Part shown: one piece after another, positions 63,946 through 64,000 of the stretch
Layout: the number at the start of each line of letters is the position of its first letter
Numbering within the stretch: position 1 is the stretch's first letter
Assembly: GCA_964532385.1 (NCBI GenBank)
Contig: CAZHHW010000004.1
Coordinates: 4,758-68,757, forward strand
Reading direction: 5' to 3'
DNA length: 64,000 bases
From: UBA6921 sp964532385
GTDB lineage: Bacteria > Pseudomonadota > Gammaproteobacteria > SG8-11
Program-made: the position numbers and the translations under genes
The notes under the pieces: generated by a model
Seen by the model: the letters and a program-made list of their open reading frames with translations, nothing else
Told to the model about the DNA's origin: nothing
Databases searched by the model: none

Positions 63946-64000
63946 CTCTCCTCCTTATTTTCAAGGAGGGATGGACGCGAAGCGGACGGGGTGGTTTCGG
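63946..64000. repeat. Second copy of the dispersed repeat, right arm only
   Basis: Reads CTCCTTATTTTCAAGGAGGG then ATGGACGCGAAGCGGACGGG and GTGGTT. It matches the right arm of the 9450-9567 element (GAGGAGGGGTGGACGCGCAG, CGGACGGGGTGGTT). It reaches the window edge, so the full element may extend further right. Confidence 0.8.

Overview
The window looks like chromosomal DNA of a non-enteric gammaproteobacterium, fairly GC-rich apart from the AT-richer left edge. Two conserved housekeeping blocks support this: pabC-mltG-tmk-holB-pilZ-tatD, and carA-carB-greA-yhbY-rlmE-ftsH-folP-glmM. A trmJ gene and a glyA-nrdR pair also fit. No rRNA, tRNA or CRISPR array was seen. Three runs of exactly 100 N (1961-2060, 4240-4339, 27861-27960) mark it as a scaffolded draft. 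The first gap is flanked by the same 55 bases on both sides and is probably no gap at all. The second hides part of a TldD-like gene. The third separates two unrelated genes.

Left part (1-14.3 kb): a partial, AT-richer HEPN-like gene runs off the left edge, followed by trmJ, a TldD/TldE-like protease pair and a mazEF-type toxin-antitoxin pair. Then comes the folate, cell-wall and DNA-replication cluster pabB-pabC-mltG-tmk-holB-pilZ. A long inverted repeat has invaded the tmk-holB junction. A divergent module (DUF2798, TetR regulator, AhpD-like protein) with a palindromic operator candidate splits pilZ from tatD. An AraC-methyltransferase DNA-repair fusion follows tatD.

Middle-left (14.5-25.7 kb): the pyrimidine/arginine, transcription, ribosome-assembly, proteolysis, folate and peptidoglycan-precursor genes carAB to glmM, in near-canonical order with many 4 to 8 base overlaps.

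Accessory half (26-61 kb): a beta-propeller lipoprotein; a cupin-like and a FemAB-like gene; then a long minus-strand exopolysaccharide operon (chain-length determinant, BY-kinase-like ATPase, O-antigen-ligase-like polymerase, acyltransferase, HAD/UbiA-like fusion, two GT2 glycosyltransferases, flippase). Diverging from an SGNH lipoprotein is a single-module NRPS with its own phosphopantetheinyl transferase. Next come an IS110 remnant, a four-part secreted GH5-CBM-SGNH-TIG enzyme, separate GH5 and SGNH paralogs of its parts, two ELWxxDGT-repeat lipoproteins, a solitary type I-C-like cas1, and a coupled porin plus PstS-like protein. A short motif, GGTCTGTWCG, recurs upstream of several of these exported-protein and polysaccharide genes and may tie them into one regulon. 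Overall the region looks like a cell-surface and extracellular matrix building and remodelling island.

Right edge (61.3-64 kb): smr, glyA, nrdR and a second copy of the dispersed repeat arm seen at tmk-holB. All functional names come from reading motifs by eye; no database search was run.
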